DNA of 64,000 bases from Rhodanobacter sp. ANJX3 (GCF_014200755.1 NZ_JACHCM010000001.1:894367-958366); one strand, 5' to 3'; numbered from the stretch's first letter, positions 52,504-61,384 are shown. A program made the numbers and translations. Notes: generated from the sequence alone by a model not told the origin.

Positions 52504-52841
52504 GTAAAGGCCTAAGTAGGTATGAATGGAAACCGGGTCTGGATGACGGAGTCGAACTCGACTTACCAGGGTGTCGCTCTCAAAAAGATGGCTTTCTGAC
52601 ATCCGTTTGGGAAACCCAAGCAATCTGGCAGACATTTATGGCGAATCCATGGCGCATCGCTGTTCTAGGCCGTATTCCCTTCGCTCGGCGAGCGCATCTT
52701 CCGTGAACCGAACCTTGAAGCTCACGCCGAGGTTATCGTTGCCTAGGCCAGCCGCGCTTTCAGCATGTTCTGCGCGGCAGCCGATGAAAAGTAGGCTCTG
52801 GCAACCGGAGGTAGCTTGCATCGATGCGAGACAGTGCCATT

Positions 52842-53636
52842 TTATTTTGCGTTGCGTCGCCCCGGTATATCCGCAACACGCGGATCATTTGGATTGCGTA
52901 ATTTGATCCATAGGGCTTTTAGAGCAAGTAACGGAAGTTGCCCGAGGAAGTTGATGTTCGCCATGACGCTGCCCTCGCGGCGCTTGAGGTGCAGTAACCG
53001 TATACGGCTTAACAGATATCCTTTTTTTGCACTCTCTTGATAGTGACTAATCGCTGCCTTTTTATCCTCAACCCCGCCAACGCCGAAGGCATACATCTCG
53101 CCTAGAAGCTGATGCGCACGGGCATTGCCTGCAATTGCTGCCCGCTTCAAAAAATCTCTAGCGAGATGCGGCTTACCGTCAGACAGGTAAAGGTTGCCGA
53201 CATAGAAGAGATCATCCGCTCCGCCATGCGCCGCGATCTTCAGGCTCCAGCTGAGCAAGCCTTCCGCATCACCTTGCGCAAAACATGCCTTCGCAAGGTA
53301 CCGCTGACAGTTCAAATAGTCAGACAACGGCACAGCACTGCACAGCTCGATGGCTTTTTCTTTTTCTCCCTTAGCGTCGATCATGAGGACGCATTGCCAG
53401 CATTCCTCGATCGCCTCCGAGTCACCCTGCATAGCCGCTTTTAAATACCACTCGACAGACTTTTCGAGCTTCCCTTGGCTGGCATAAACCCAACCAAGGT
53501 ATCGCTGGCAATGCACATCTAAAGAGCACGGGGCGGTTTCGCATAACTCGATTGCGAGGGTCGTCTCTCCTCGCTCATCCAGGTCAGTCAAGCGCCTCCA
53601 ACAGTCGACCTCATTAGTTGGGATTTCAGGTCGCAT
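52842..53636 (-). CDS. Sel1/TPR-repeat protein
   Basis: A 264-residue cytoplasmic protein made of helical hairpin repeats: GWVYASQGKLEKSVEWYLKA, AKACFAQGDAEGLLSWSLKI, GNLYLSDGKPHLARDFLKRA and GEMYAFGVGGVEDKKAAISH are Sel1-like units of about 36 residues. It ends with a basic, partly hydrophobic tail. Start ATG 53636 has AAGGA upstream; a GTG at 53681 would add 15 residues. Such proteins are adaptors in signalling or secretion. No partner is evident. Confidence 0.78.
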   Translation of the reverse strand: MRPEIPTNEVDCWRRLTDLDERGETTLAIELCETAPCSLDVHCQRYLGWVYASQGKLEKSVEWYLKAAMQGDSEAIEECWQCVLMIDAKGEKEKAIELCSAVPLSDYLNCQRYLAKACFAQGDAEGLLSWSLKIAAHGGADDLFYVGNLYLSDGKPHLARDFLKRAAIAGNARAHQLLGEMYAFGVGGVEDKKAAISHYQESAKKGYLLSRIRLLHLKRREGSVMANINFLGQLPLLALKALWIKLRNPNDPRVADIPGRRNAK

Positions 53637-53706
53637 AAGGGGCTTTTTCCTTTTTTCACCGCTCTCCGAGCTGACTTTCACTCGTAAAGCGGTGTCACTA
53701 GAAGAA

Positions 53707-53769
53707 GGATGTCAGAGCTTATTTGAACAGAACACTCCCGCGGCCGCGCCGGAACTGTCCCCGATACCC
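53707..53769. repeat. Dispersed repeat family 3, copy 2
   Basis: GGATGTCAGAGCTTATTTGA at one end and CTGTCCCCGATACCC at the other; homologous to 27686-27742 with an internal insertion of a few GC-rich bases. Confidence 0.55.
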
Positions 53770-53785
53770 TTGTGCGGCTCCCTAC

Positions 53786-54391
53786 TCAGTGAACCCGAGA
53801 GCTTTCTCGCTCGATACGGTAGACGGCCTGCGCTTCGCCTACGCCGGTGGGCGGATGGCGTGGTGGGGTGAGGCGCTGGGATTCGATCTGGTCGATGAGG
53901 TCGCGTACGGCGCGGGCGTCGGTGAAGATGGCTTGGCCTAGCAGGGACAGGGTGTGGTCGGCGAGTTCGGTGGCGGGGGCGGTGGTGATGACGTCGCCGT
54001 GGGCGGTGATCATGTCGATCAGGCGGTTGAGGGTGTCGACCTGGTCGAGGGTGATGCCGAAGCGGTAGCGCTCGCCAACGTCGTCGGGCGTTGCCTCTGC
54101 GGCATAAGGCGTTTCGTCGGCGGCAGGCGCCGCGTCGCTTTCGGCGCGGTAGGCTGGAAACGAGAGATCGCTCAGCACCAGGCCCATCTGCTCCACCAGA
54201 AATTCCAGGCAGATGGCTACCTGCTCCGCATTGATCTTGGGAATGCCTTCCTGCTCGGCGTCCGGCGTGCGCGGTTGCGCGATATGCGAGAGAAACTCGG
54301 CGTAGTCGCGCAGTTTCTGCAGCCGGCGCTGGCTGGTCTCCGGCAGAAAATAACCCATCGTGTCCCGATCATCCGTATCGAACGTTGACAT
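53786..54391 (-). CDS. XAC0095-like protein
   Basis: A 201-residue soluble, acidic protein of a family restricted to Xanthomonadales. An N-terminal unit (MGYFLPETSQRRLQKLRDYA) is followed by a linker and a second similar unit (YRFGITLDQVDTLNRLIDMI, ATELADHTLSLLGQAIFTDA). A very strong ribosome site AGGAGG precedes ATG 54391, and a leader of about 170 bases with a terminator-like hairpin lies upstream. A fragment of a sister gene is at 47325. Function unknown. Confidence 0.8.
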   Translation of the reverse strand: MSTFDTDDRDTMGYFLPETSQRRLQKLRDYAEFLSHIAQPRTPDAEQEGIPKINAEQVAICLEFLVEQMGLVLSDLSFPAYRAESDAAPAADETPYAAEATPDDVGERYRFGITLDQVDTLNRLIDMITAHGDVITTAPATELADHTLSLLGQAIFTDARAVRDLIDQIESQRLTPPRHPPTGVGEAQAVYRIERESSRVH

Positions 54392-54562
54392 GGCCGCCTC
54401 CTGATTCCATCCAAGTGCCCGTCCACGGCATGACGACGGACGGGAAGTCGGGAGGCTAGAAACCGCAGACAGCCGGCGGGCGTATTCCCCTTGCGGGTGT
54501 TGTATTAGCCGCCCTCCCGACGCAGGCATCGCGTCGGTTGCACCTACAAAAAGCGTAGGCAC

Positions 54563-54591
54563 AAAAAACCCACCGGTTTGTCGGAGGTGGG
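54563..54591 (-). terminator. Terminator or attenuator upstream of the XAC0095-like gene
   Basis: On the minus strand CCCACC and GGTGGG form a stem with an 11-base loop followed by TTTTTTG. It lies 118 bases past the end of the kinase operon and 172 bases before the XAC0095-like start, so it may end the first or attenuate the second. Confidence 0.7.
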
Positions 54592-54709
54592 TACCGCTGT
54601 CTGGGGGAGTTTCTAGGCTCCTTGGGATGGAGTCTGCTATTGCAGCTGGGCGGTGTCAACCGCCGCGTATAAACAGCGCAACGGATCAAAAATATCTCCA
54701 ACACTCAAA

Positions 54710-55834
54710 TTATTTGGTGTTGAGGACAGGTGCAGCACGAGCATGTGGATATCCCGCATGAACGCTGAAATTCACTCTCTGTCCCACAGCCGGCTTCTGA
54801 TTCCCAAAGTATTCGCTTCGATGGTAAAACCAAGAGTCTGCCTGAACGTCGTCCTTGATGTAACCGGTCTGGCTAGCCGCGCCACTTGAATAGCGAACAC
54901 CGTAACTAGTAATGGTCCCTCGGCGTCTTTCACTAAAGGCGTAGCACCACTCGCCGCAAATCCGCGCAACTTCCGCCGCACTCGGTCGAGCTGCAGGAGC
55001 GACTTGAATACAGGACTGAATAAGGGACCAAATTTGATCTTCGAGCGGGCCCGTCGACGCATGCACTCCAAAGATTGCCGGCTTTGTAAGATTCGCTTGA
55101 CCGAGATTTTCTGCGCGCACGACCGCCGCAATAGCCGCTCGACCGGTGCCAAAGGGGGGAGTCCCACTTACAAGTTGGTAAGCGATGCACCCTAATGCCC
55201 ATACATCCATCGGCTGTCCTGCTGTCTTCCAATTTGCCCAGCACTCTGGGGCCATATATGGAACGGCACCCAGCAACGTATTTGATGAGGTGAGTGTTGA
55301 TTCATCCTGCTCGAATTCTTCAATTTCAGCCGCAATCTGGTGTTCTGCAAGTTTGGCAATGCCGAAATCAGTAAGCTTGATCGAAGTAATGCCTGCGTCG
55401 CGCGAAGTCATAATGTTGCTTGGCTTCAGATCCCTATGACAAATTCCAACCCGGTGAGCCTCCATTAGTGCACGCGCAATGTTATGGATCACGTGCGCCG
55501 CTAAGCACGGGTCTAGAAATTCGAATTCATCCCGAAGACGCTTCGCGAGATCGAGGCCTTCAACATACTCTTCGATCAGAAACGTTAATTTTTCATCTTC
55601 ATAGTAGTCAAGTGTCGCGGCTACGTTATGGTGACTGATACGTGCACCCATTTCAGCACCGCGTCGAAACCGGCGATCTTTCACTCCACCTTTTGGAGTT
55701 TTGAGAACGACCGCTCGATCAAGTGCATTGTCAAAGCATGCGTAGACTTCCTGCATGCCCCCCGCATTTAGATACCCGTTGATTGCATAGCGACCAACCA
55801 AAAGAGTCCCGTCTTTGAGCATAGGGTTGTTCAC
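54710..55834 (-). CDS. Ser/Thr protein kinase 2 of a PP2C-kinase-kinase operon
   Basis: A 374-residue Hanks-type kinase. Lys45 in AVVLKTP, the catalytic loop CHRDLKPSN (132-140), TDFGIAK (155-161) and the MAPECW motif are all present, so it should be active; the Gly-loop is degenerate (NAGGMQEVYACFD). About 100 residues follow the kinase core. The start is a GTG at 55834: GGAG lies eight bases before it and it overlaps the stop of kinase 1 by four bases (GTGA). No membrane helix, so cytoplasmic. It is the last gene of the operon. GC content is visibly lower than in flanking chromosomal genes. Confidence 0.9.
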   Translation of the reverse strand: MNNPMLKDGTLLVGRYAINGYLNAGGMQEVYACFDNALDRAVVLKTPKGGVKDRRFRRGAEMGARISHHNVAATLDYYEDEKLTFLIEEYVEGLDLAKRLRDEFEFLDPCLAAHVIHNIARALMEAHRVGICHRDLKPSNIMTSRDAGITSIKLTDFGIAKLAEHQIAAEIEEFEQDESTLTSSNTLLGAVPYMAPECWANWKTAGQPMDVWALGCIAYQLVSGTPPFGTGRAAIAAVVRAENLGQANLTKPAIFGVHASTGPLEDQIWSLIQSCIQVAPAARPSAAEVARICGEWCYAFSERRRGTITSYGVRYSSGAASQTGYIKDDVQADSWFYHRSEYFGNQKPAVGQRVNFSVHAGYPHARAAPVLNTK

Positions 55835-56910
55835 AGCACTAACTCCGGGTAGGACGACTGGAATGTAACCCACTCTCTGCTTGAGCCAGCAGTCATAGCT
55901 CCGAACGTGAGCACACAAGATTCAGGTAACGTGGCACCTGGCTGTGCGACAACATTGTTGACGAAAACGTTACCCGTAACGAAACCTATTAGGAAATAAA
56001 GTCCATCATAGAAGACTTTAATTTCACCCATCTGTGGAATCGCGATGCTGACTTGCGGACTGGACGAAGAGAGTTCGTAGATGGAGGTTCTTCCCTGAAC
56101 AAATATTCCCCTGTGAAGGTTGCGGAGCAAATATCTTTCTAGCTTTGAGCTGATGTCTTGTGCTGATGGTCTGTTCTGCGGGGAACGGCTTAAGCAGTCA
56201 TCAATTAACTTAACGATTTCGCCAGGAAAAGCCCCCTTAAAAATCGAATCAATAGATGGAGCGCAACCAGACTGCTGTGGCGGCCGCTCCAGCAGCACCT
56301 GGGGAAATTGATTGGCAGCAAGCGCCCAGCAACAGATCCCCAACGCGTAAATGTCCATGCTGTAATTTATCTTTACACCAGGTTGATATAGCTCCGGCGC
56401 TGCATAGACAATGGAGCCTCGATTTTCGCGCGTGTGATATCCAGTTCCTGCGCAAGAGATTCCAAAGTCGAAAAGCTTTAATATTCCTGATCCCGACTCG
56501 CGAATATTTTCGAGTTTAATATCTCGATGGACTATGCCTACTTCGTGTAAATCCCGCAGAGCCGTTGCGATCTGGTAGATGAGCCGCAGGTACATCTGTG
56601 GATCCGAGAGAGCTTCCAGGTGAAAATGCCGGTAATCGCGACCGTTCAACTTCTCAATCACTACGCCGCAAACTTGGCCATTTGCGTCACAAACAATGTC
56701 ATATATCTCTACGACGTGACGAGACCGGGCTTTCGACAGTCCACGGATCTCGTTGGTCAGCTGCAAATTGTTCGCAGGGTCGTGCATCGTTTTGAAGAGA
56801 ACGGCACGATCTAAGTAGGTATCGTGGACCGGGATGACGCTTCCGTATCCGCCGACTATAGAAGGAGCGGCTAGGTCGGTCCTATACCTGTCCGGTAGTT
56901 GCATCGTCAT
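55831..56910 (-). CDS. Ser/Thr protein kinase 1 with FHA-like C-terminal domain
   Basis: A 359-residue Hanks-type kinase (about 15-265): Lys40 in RAVLFKTM, Glu54, catalytic loop VHRDIKLEN (127-135), LFDFGIS (146-152) and YAAPELY. Residues 270-359 form a beta-rich domain (EIKVFYDGLYFLIGFVTGNV, FVNNVVAQPGATLPESCVLT) similar in layout to an FHA phosphothreonine-binding domain, which would let it dock onto phosphorylated partners. It overlaps the phosphatase gene upstream (ATGA) and kinase 2 downstream (GTGA). Cytoplasmic, AT-richer than the chromosomal average. Confidence 0.9.
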   Translation of the reverse strand: MTMQLPDRYRTDLAAPSIVGGYGSVIPVHDTYLDRAVLFKTMHDPANNLQLTNEIRGLSKARSRHVVEIYDIVCDANGQVCGVVIEKLNGRDYRHFHLEALSDPQMYLRLIYQIATALRDLHEVGIVHRDIKLENIRESGSGILKLFDFGISCAGTGYHTRENRGSIVYAAPELYQPGVKINYSMDIYALGICCWALAANQFPQVLLERPPQQSGCAPSIDSIFKGAFPGEIVKLIDDCLSRSPQNRPSAQDISSKLERYLLRNLHRGIFVQGRTSIYELSSSSPQVSIAIPQMGEIKVFYDGLYFLIGFVTGNVFVNNVVAQPGATLPESCVLTFGAMTAGSSREWVTFQSSYPELVL

Positions 56911-58073
56911 TCCTTAGATGGACCATCATCTTCCGACAAGCCTTTCACGACAGCTCTGACTCTGCCTTTTGGCGCGCTTGCTACTGGAGTGAGCTTTAGT
57001 TGCCTTTCATTGTCTTCTTTTGCCGCTCGGCTTCGCGCAACTCGCTTCGGTCCTTTTTTTCCAGGCGCTACGTCGGGAACTCTATCTTTCGAATTCGAAC
57101 TTTGATCCAAACGCTGATGCAATACGACCTTGGTGTCACAGATCCATGCAGAAATAACATTGCGCGCGGAAGTCTCGATTCGGACGGAATTGTTGAGCTT
57201 GCCTAACTCGTGAATATTCCGGATCGCAATGATAGAGGCGTTGTCGAGATCGCCGGACCACGATGCTAGCGCGAGAGTCCGACGTACTAGTTCCGCGGGA
57301 GATCCTGTGTTCTTTGCGATCGCGTTAAATCCACTCTTCGAGCCTCTCCAAGATCCATCGCTTGCAAGTACCGCTCCGCCGTCAGGAAATTGTTTTTCAC
57401 CTAGCACCGATATTCGTAGGTCCTGAGAACTCCTTCCCGACTCACCCAACGCCTGCGAAAGACTGCCACGGAGACCTCTAGCATCTAAGACTCCAACATC
57501 TTTCATTTCTAAGTCACGTAGTTCATTTTCCAAAGTGTCATCAACGCTGACTTGGACGTAACCAAAGCCCTGGCGCCAGCTGAAAATTCGGCTATCACCG
57601 ACGTTAGCTGCCGCTATCTCTCCTGCTGAAGAGGCCAGCATGACGCTTGCTGTTGTGGTGCCAGACCCTCGCAAGGCCTGTCGTATCGCTTCGTCCATAT
57701 CGCGAAGTAACCTAGTCACCAATGCGGGGAGTGGGGTTCGAGCATTTAGAAGGCCAAGCTGCTCGACTAATTTCACTATCGCAATCGTCGCCGCCTCATC
57801 GCCGCGTTCAGATCCGCCGACTCCGTCACATACAGCAGCTACAGTTAAAACATCTCCGTAAGCGCACGAGATCTGTGCGAAGATAGCTCTATCCTCGTTT
57901 CTAGATCTCTTCTGCCCTGCATGGATGCCTATTGCGGTACGGAATTGGTCAATTGCCTTCACGGCAGATACATTCCAAGACACGGCGGACACTTCTGCGA
58001 GCAGTTGCATCCCTAGCTCGCTGGCGAATAGATTCGGGGTCATATGTGGTTTTTCCATTTCAGGCATCAGCAT
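56907..58073 (-). CDS. PP2C-family protein phosphatase
   Basis: A 388-residue phosphatase, first gene of the operon. The metal-binding motifs are RSRNEDRAIF (57-66), VCDGVGG (81-87), NVGDSR (157-162), LASDGSW (236-242) and DLDNAS (275-280), all intact. A C-terminal extension of about 100 residues ends in a Lys/Arg-rich tail (GKKGPKRVARSRAAKEDNER). It should dephosphorylate Ser/Thr residues placed by the two kinases. Start codons at 58073 and 58067 are both possible (GGTGG just upstream). Cytoplasmic. Confidence 0.9.
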   Translation of the reverse strand: MLMPEMEKPHMTPNLFASELGMQLLAEVSAVSWNVSAVKAIDQFRTAIGIHAGQKRSRNEDRAIFAQISCAYGDVLTVAAVCDGVGGSERGDEAATIAIVKLVEQLGLLNARTPLPALVTRLLRDMDEAIRQALRGSGTTTASVMLASSAGEIAAANVGDSRIFSWRQGFGYVQVSVDDTLENELRDLEMKDVGVLDARGLRGSLSQALGESGRSSQDLRISVLGEKQFPDGGAVLASDGSWRGSKSGFNAIAKNTGSPAELVRRTLALASWSGDLDNASIIAIRNIHELGKLNNSVRIETSARNVISAWICDTKVVLHQRLDQSSNSKDRVPDVAPGKKGPKRVARSRAAKEDNERQLKLTPVASAPKGRVRAVVKGLSEDDGPSKE

Positions 58074-58165
58074 AGTCCACCATCCGTCGTTGCTGCATGG
58101 AAAACATCTGGAAAGAACTTCGCATCCACGGGGGCGCTAGACCACTACAACCTGACCCGAAACTA

Positions 58166-58214
58166 ACAGGCTCAGGTTCACTTCCGTACTAGGGATAAGT
58201 GAACCTGAGCCTGT
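58166..58214. repeat. Dispersed hairpin repeat family 2, copy 1
   Basis: A perfect 18-base inverted repeat (arms ACAGGCTCAGGTTCACTT and AAGTGAACCTGAGCCTGT) around a 13-base loop ending AGGGAT. A sister copy is at 58575-58625. Confidence 0.8.
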
Positions 58215-58279
58215 AATGTCTTTCTCAAGCCAGTGCTCTCCGAATCGGCCGCCACGCAAACCACCCCAAACCCTTCAGC

Positions 58280-58514
58280 CTAACTCTCGATCAAGGCAAT
58301 TTGCGCATTGCTCTCACCGAAGCCTGCCAACCTATGCTTGCCTTTTGCGTAGCCAATCTTGACCCGTTTGCCTGTCATACCCCTTTCGATCTGGTCCTGC
58401 CAAACACGCAGGTAAACCTTGTTGCAGAAAAAAGTATCCGCGGATCCCCAGTACCCGCGTGGGTTCTTCTAAGTGTGCGCCCAGCATATGAGTTAAGAAG
58501 TCATTGATGTTCAT
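58280..58514 (-). pseudogene. Frameshifted gene fragment between two hairpin repeats
   Basis: From ATG 58514 the minus strand reads MNINDFLTHMLGAHLEEPTR, then a frameshift near 58440, then NKVYLRVWQDQIERGMTGKR and a stop at 58280. The pattern 'M..DFLTH..G..L..P......RVFLRVW.DQIE' belongs to a conserved protein family often found near mobile or restriction-type genes in proteobacteria; I cannot name it with certainty. Internal deletion and early stop show that it is inactive. Confidence 0.4.
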
Positions 58515-58574
58515 CCAGTACCAGTGAAATCAGAAGCAGGAGGCGCACGGTTTTGGCAGGCAATTCCACAACCG

Positions 58575-58625
58575 AACGGGGTCAGGTTCACTTCTGCGCT
58601 AGGGATAAGTGAACCCGATCCCGTT
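58575..58625. repeat. Dispersed hairpin repeat family 2, copy 2
   Basis: Arms AACGGGGTCAGGTTCACTT and AAGTGAACCCGATCCCGTT, two mismatches in 19, loop CTGCGCTAGGGAT. With copy 1 it brackets a broken gene. Confidence 0.78.
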
Positions 58626-58638
58626 TTCGTTATTATTT

Positions 58639-60195
58639 TCATTCCAATTTTGAGACGATGACAGTTCGAAGATCATCAAAATCATTTGAGAATGCTTTAC
58701 TAACGACCTCGGATAGCTTTTGAAGGCACTGATCTTTAGTAAGTCCGACGTGCATCGCTATTTCGTGGAACTCGTTATGTTTTCCGGCCTGCAGACCGTA
58801 TTCGATAACATCCGCCACTTCGTCAATTTCAATCAATAGTGATTCCGCAATTAAATTTGGCACGCCCTTGCATTTCTGCAAAATCCAGGCCTCTGGCCAA
58901 GTATCACCCGGAAGGTACGTTGAACTGCTAGAAAACCAATTAGCAAAAGTTGGCGTTGGATTTTCAGCCATCTTTTTAGCGTGGTCTAAATTAGCCGCCT
59001 CGTTCACTCTCTGATCCCCATCATAAACAGCTAGGATCTGCGTAACAGCGCCTCTCACATGGAACGCAGCCAACTGCCTAGAAATCGCCGACGAAGAACC
59101 TATGATCGTAATATCAGTTCTCGATCTAATCGAAGCCGGCAAAATGGCCTGCAAGACAGATTTTGCAACATCATCTTCAACAAATATGTCTAGCTCTTTC
59201 TGCCCTGAAGCCCCCATCTTATTAAACGCAAACTCGGGAGAAATCCCCGCTGTTATCTTTGTCTTCCCTCCGACAGCCTCAACAAAAAATCGAGCCTCAT
59301 CGGGCAAACATTCAAATATTTCCTTCGAATGAGTTGTGCAAATAACTTGAGTACTCATTTCCTTACAAACTTCTTTTAGCTTTTTCATAAACAGCTTTTG
59401 AGCCTTGGCATGAAGACCCAACTCAATTTCATCCATGACAAGAAGCGCACCCTTTCCGGCGGAATATAACGTAGAAAATATTTCGAATAATGCATTTTCG
59501 CCGGCACCCATGTTAAATCCAGAGTAAATCACAGTGCCACACTGGACTAAAGGAAGGCTATATCTCGCATGCTCTAGGTATCTGAAGTTGTCATATTGTT
59601 TTCCTAATATAAATCCAACGATATCTTTTACCTTAGACTCCCATCCTTTCGCAGGAACAGCCGAAAACGACCTTGAGTACGACTTCGACTGACTTCTTTC
59701 GATATGAGGAACAATTCTTTCAATGCCAAGAAAGACAACATTTCTATCTATCCTTTCGTCATAATCATTCCATTTTCCGCCTTTCTTCTTTCGTCTTGCC
59801 TGAAATCCAATACCTTTTCCGTTTGGCAAATTTTTGGATTCTTTCCAACCATCATGCGCGATTGAATAAAATATCTCTATGCCTTGAGGCGTAACTTCGT
59901 TTGTGTGCTGAATAAAGAAATCAGAAAAAGTGTAGTAACTATTCTTTCTTTTTGGAAGTTTATATCCATCTAATTTATTATGGAAAGCACAGCATGCCAT
60001 TGCAAGAATGGTAGATTTTCCAGCACCATTTACACCTGAGAACGCCACTATTGGATAGTCAAAACTAAGCGATAGTGAATTTATTCCCCTAAGAGCACCC
60101 TTAGTAAGCTTAATACTTCTGAGCAGCGCCTTTGATAAGTCATTCATGAACCAAGATCTTAAATCCTTGTCTATTTGACTTTCCCTATACTTCAT
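58639..60195 (-). CDS. OLD-like ATPase with TOPRIM nuclease domain
   Basis: A 518-residue protein that is strikingly AT-rich for this window. The ABC/SMC-like ATPase has Walker A GVNGAGKST (54-62), a signature-like segment GFNMGAGENALFEIF (226-240), Walker B LLVMDEIELGLH (251-262) and the switch His289 in TTHSKE. It is followed by a TOPRIM domain: Glu340 in IFVEDD and Asp392-x-Asp394 in VYDGDQ. This order is that of OLD (overcoming lysogenisation defect) nucleases, which act in phage defence. No UvrD-type partner (as in Gabija) is adjacent, so it would be a single-gene member. GGAGG precedes ATG 60195. Confidence 0.9.
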   Translation of the reverse strand: MKYRESQIDKDLRSWFMNDLSKALLRSIKLTKGALRGINSLSLSFDYPIVAFSGVNGAGKSTILAMACCAFHNKLDGYKLPKRKNSYYTFSDFFIQHTNEVTPQGIEIFYSIAHDGWKESKNLPNGKGIGFQARRKKKGGKWNDYDERIDRNVVFLGIERIVPHIERSQSKSYSRSFSAVPAKGWESKVKDIVGFILGKQYDNFRYLEHARYSLPLVQCGTVIYSGFNMGAGENALFEIFSTLYSAGKGALLVMDEIELGLHAKAQKLFMKKLKEVCKEMSTQVICTTHSKEIFECLPDEARFFVEAVGGKTKITAGISPEFAFNKMGASGQKELDIFVEDDVAKSVLQAILPASIRSRTDITIIGSSSAISRQLAAFHVRGAVTQILAVYDGDQRVNEAANLDHAKKMAENPTPTFANWFSSSSTYLPGDTWPEAWILQKCKGVPNLIAESLLIEIDEVADVIEYGLQAGKHNEFHEIAMHVGLTKDQCLQKLSEVVSKAFSNDFDDLRTVIVSKLE

Positions 60196-60301
60196 CGCTC
60201 CCCCTCCATAGATATTTAGAAGTCACACAAATTTGCGGATTGACTCTTGAGGCATAAACAGTCACTCACATTCCTGATGACCTCCACTAGGAGTTTCCTA
60301 A

Positions 60302-60520
60302 TCAAAACATCAGCAACTTCAGCCCCTGCTCCTTCGCAAACTCGATAGCGTCTTCATACCCCGCGTCCGCTTGCCGCATCACGCTGTACCCGAATCGTTC
60401 CACAACACGCGCGCAATGCGCTTGTCGGCTTCTTGCGTGCCATCGCAGACGATGCCGCTGTGCTGCGATTAGCCTATACCGATAACGCCGTGATGCAGGC
60501 TAACCCGCGCCGCTTCGCCC
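60302..60520 (-). pseudogene. hutU: Displaced, decayed hutU 3' end (copy 1)
   Basis: The minus strand reads VSLHHG, a stop, [25 protein letters not shown], and after a frameshift ADAGYEDAIEFAKEQGLKLL. These align with the last 72 codons of the intact hutU at 62863 but differ at many codons, and a premature stop, a two-codon deletion and a frameshift are present. It abuts the stop of the gene at 60523. Confidence 0.85.
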
Positions 60521-60522
60521 GC

Positions 60523-61221
60523 CTACCCAGCACAACTCGGATAAGGCATCCGCTCCCCAGGAACAATCGGACACAGCTTGATGGGCTGCAGGTGTTGCAA
60601 CCGCGCTCGCCAGGCCGCCTCGTCCAACGCGATAGGCTGCGCCGAGGCCGGGCTGCGTACCGCCCACTGCACGCTGTAATCGTCGTTGCTTCCTCTGATT
60701 TCTAAAATCAGCGTGGACTCGCTGTGCATGGAACCGTCGGCCGTGACAGATCCGCAGCTCGCTACCATGGCGTAGCCGTTGGCGCCGCCGAGCTGGACCT
60801 CGCCTAGATTGAGGTCGCTAAAGGATGTAGGACAGGCTGAGTGGAAGCGCTTGGCCAGATCGGCCGCCAGAAACTGCGGCGTGATGTTGAGCCGGGAGGC
60901 TAGGCCCTTGGCACCGGTGACGGTGATCATCTGCGTCCACTGCGCCGTGCTTTCGCCCCCGGGCACTGACTCATGGATGTAGGACTGGCCGCCGTCGTCG
61001 AGGTGTTCGAATACCGGCCGAAAATTGCTCGGCGGGCTGATAAGCACCAGCTGGCTGAAGATTGGCGCGATCTGTTTCAGCGAACCGTGAGTTTGAGCGT
61101 ATTTATTCAGTTGATCCGACGACGCCGGCCGCCATGGCGACGACTGCGCCAATACCAAACCACCCCCCGTGAACGACCCGATAGACAGCATTCCCGCTGC
61201 AAGCCACGCCATGGTCCTCAT
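60523..61221 (-). CDS. Secreted protein of unknown function (hutU-tail cassette 1)
   Basis: A 232-residue protein with a signal peptide (MRTMAWLAAGMLSIGSFTGG, cleavage near LAQ). The mature part is mixed alpha/beta with three paired cysteines (SACPTSF, ASCGSV, KLCPIVP, PSCAG) and a Ser/Gly-rich middle. GGGGAG precedes ATG 61221. It is enclosed between two decayed hutU ends, so it appears to have been inserted behind hutU as a single-gene unit. I recognise no family. Confidence 0.75.
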   Translation of the reverse strand: MRTMAWLAAGMLSIGSFTGGGLVLAQSSPWRPASSDQLNKYAQTHGSLKQIAPIFSQLVLISPPSNFRPVFEHLDDGGQSYIHESVPGGESTAQWTQMITVTGAKGLASRLNITPQFLAADLAKRFHSACPTSFSDLNLGEVQLGGANGYAMVASCGSVTADGSMHSESTLILEIRGSNDDYSVQWAVRSPASAQPIALDEAAWRARLQHLQPIKLCPIVPGERMPYPSCAG

Positions 61222-61312
61222 GTGCTCTCCCCTGTGTTTGATGCTCCGATATCATCTTAGTTACACCCACCCCGCAGCGTAACCGCGTGTCCGTTCTATG
61301 GTCGAGCGTGGC

Positions 61313-61384
61313 TCAGACCATCGGCAACTTCAACCCCTGCTCCTTCGCGCACTTGATCGCCTGGCCATAGGCTGCGTCCGCATC
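61313..61384 (-). pseudogene. hutU: Displaced hutU 3' end (copy 2)
   Basis: Twenty-four codons on the minus strand, DADAAYGQAIKCAKEQGLKL and PMV plus stop, align with the last codons of intact hutU ([21 protein letters not shown]) and with copy 1. It is cut at its upstream side exactly at palindromic repeat copy D. Confidence 0.85.

Noticed and set aside
58639-60195. Gabija-type system
   Set aside because: The OLD-like protein resembles GajA in layout, but no UvrD/GajB-like helicase gene is adjacent in the window.
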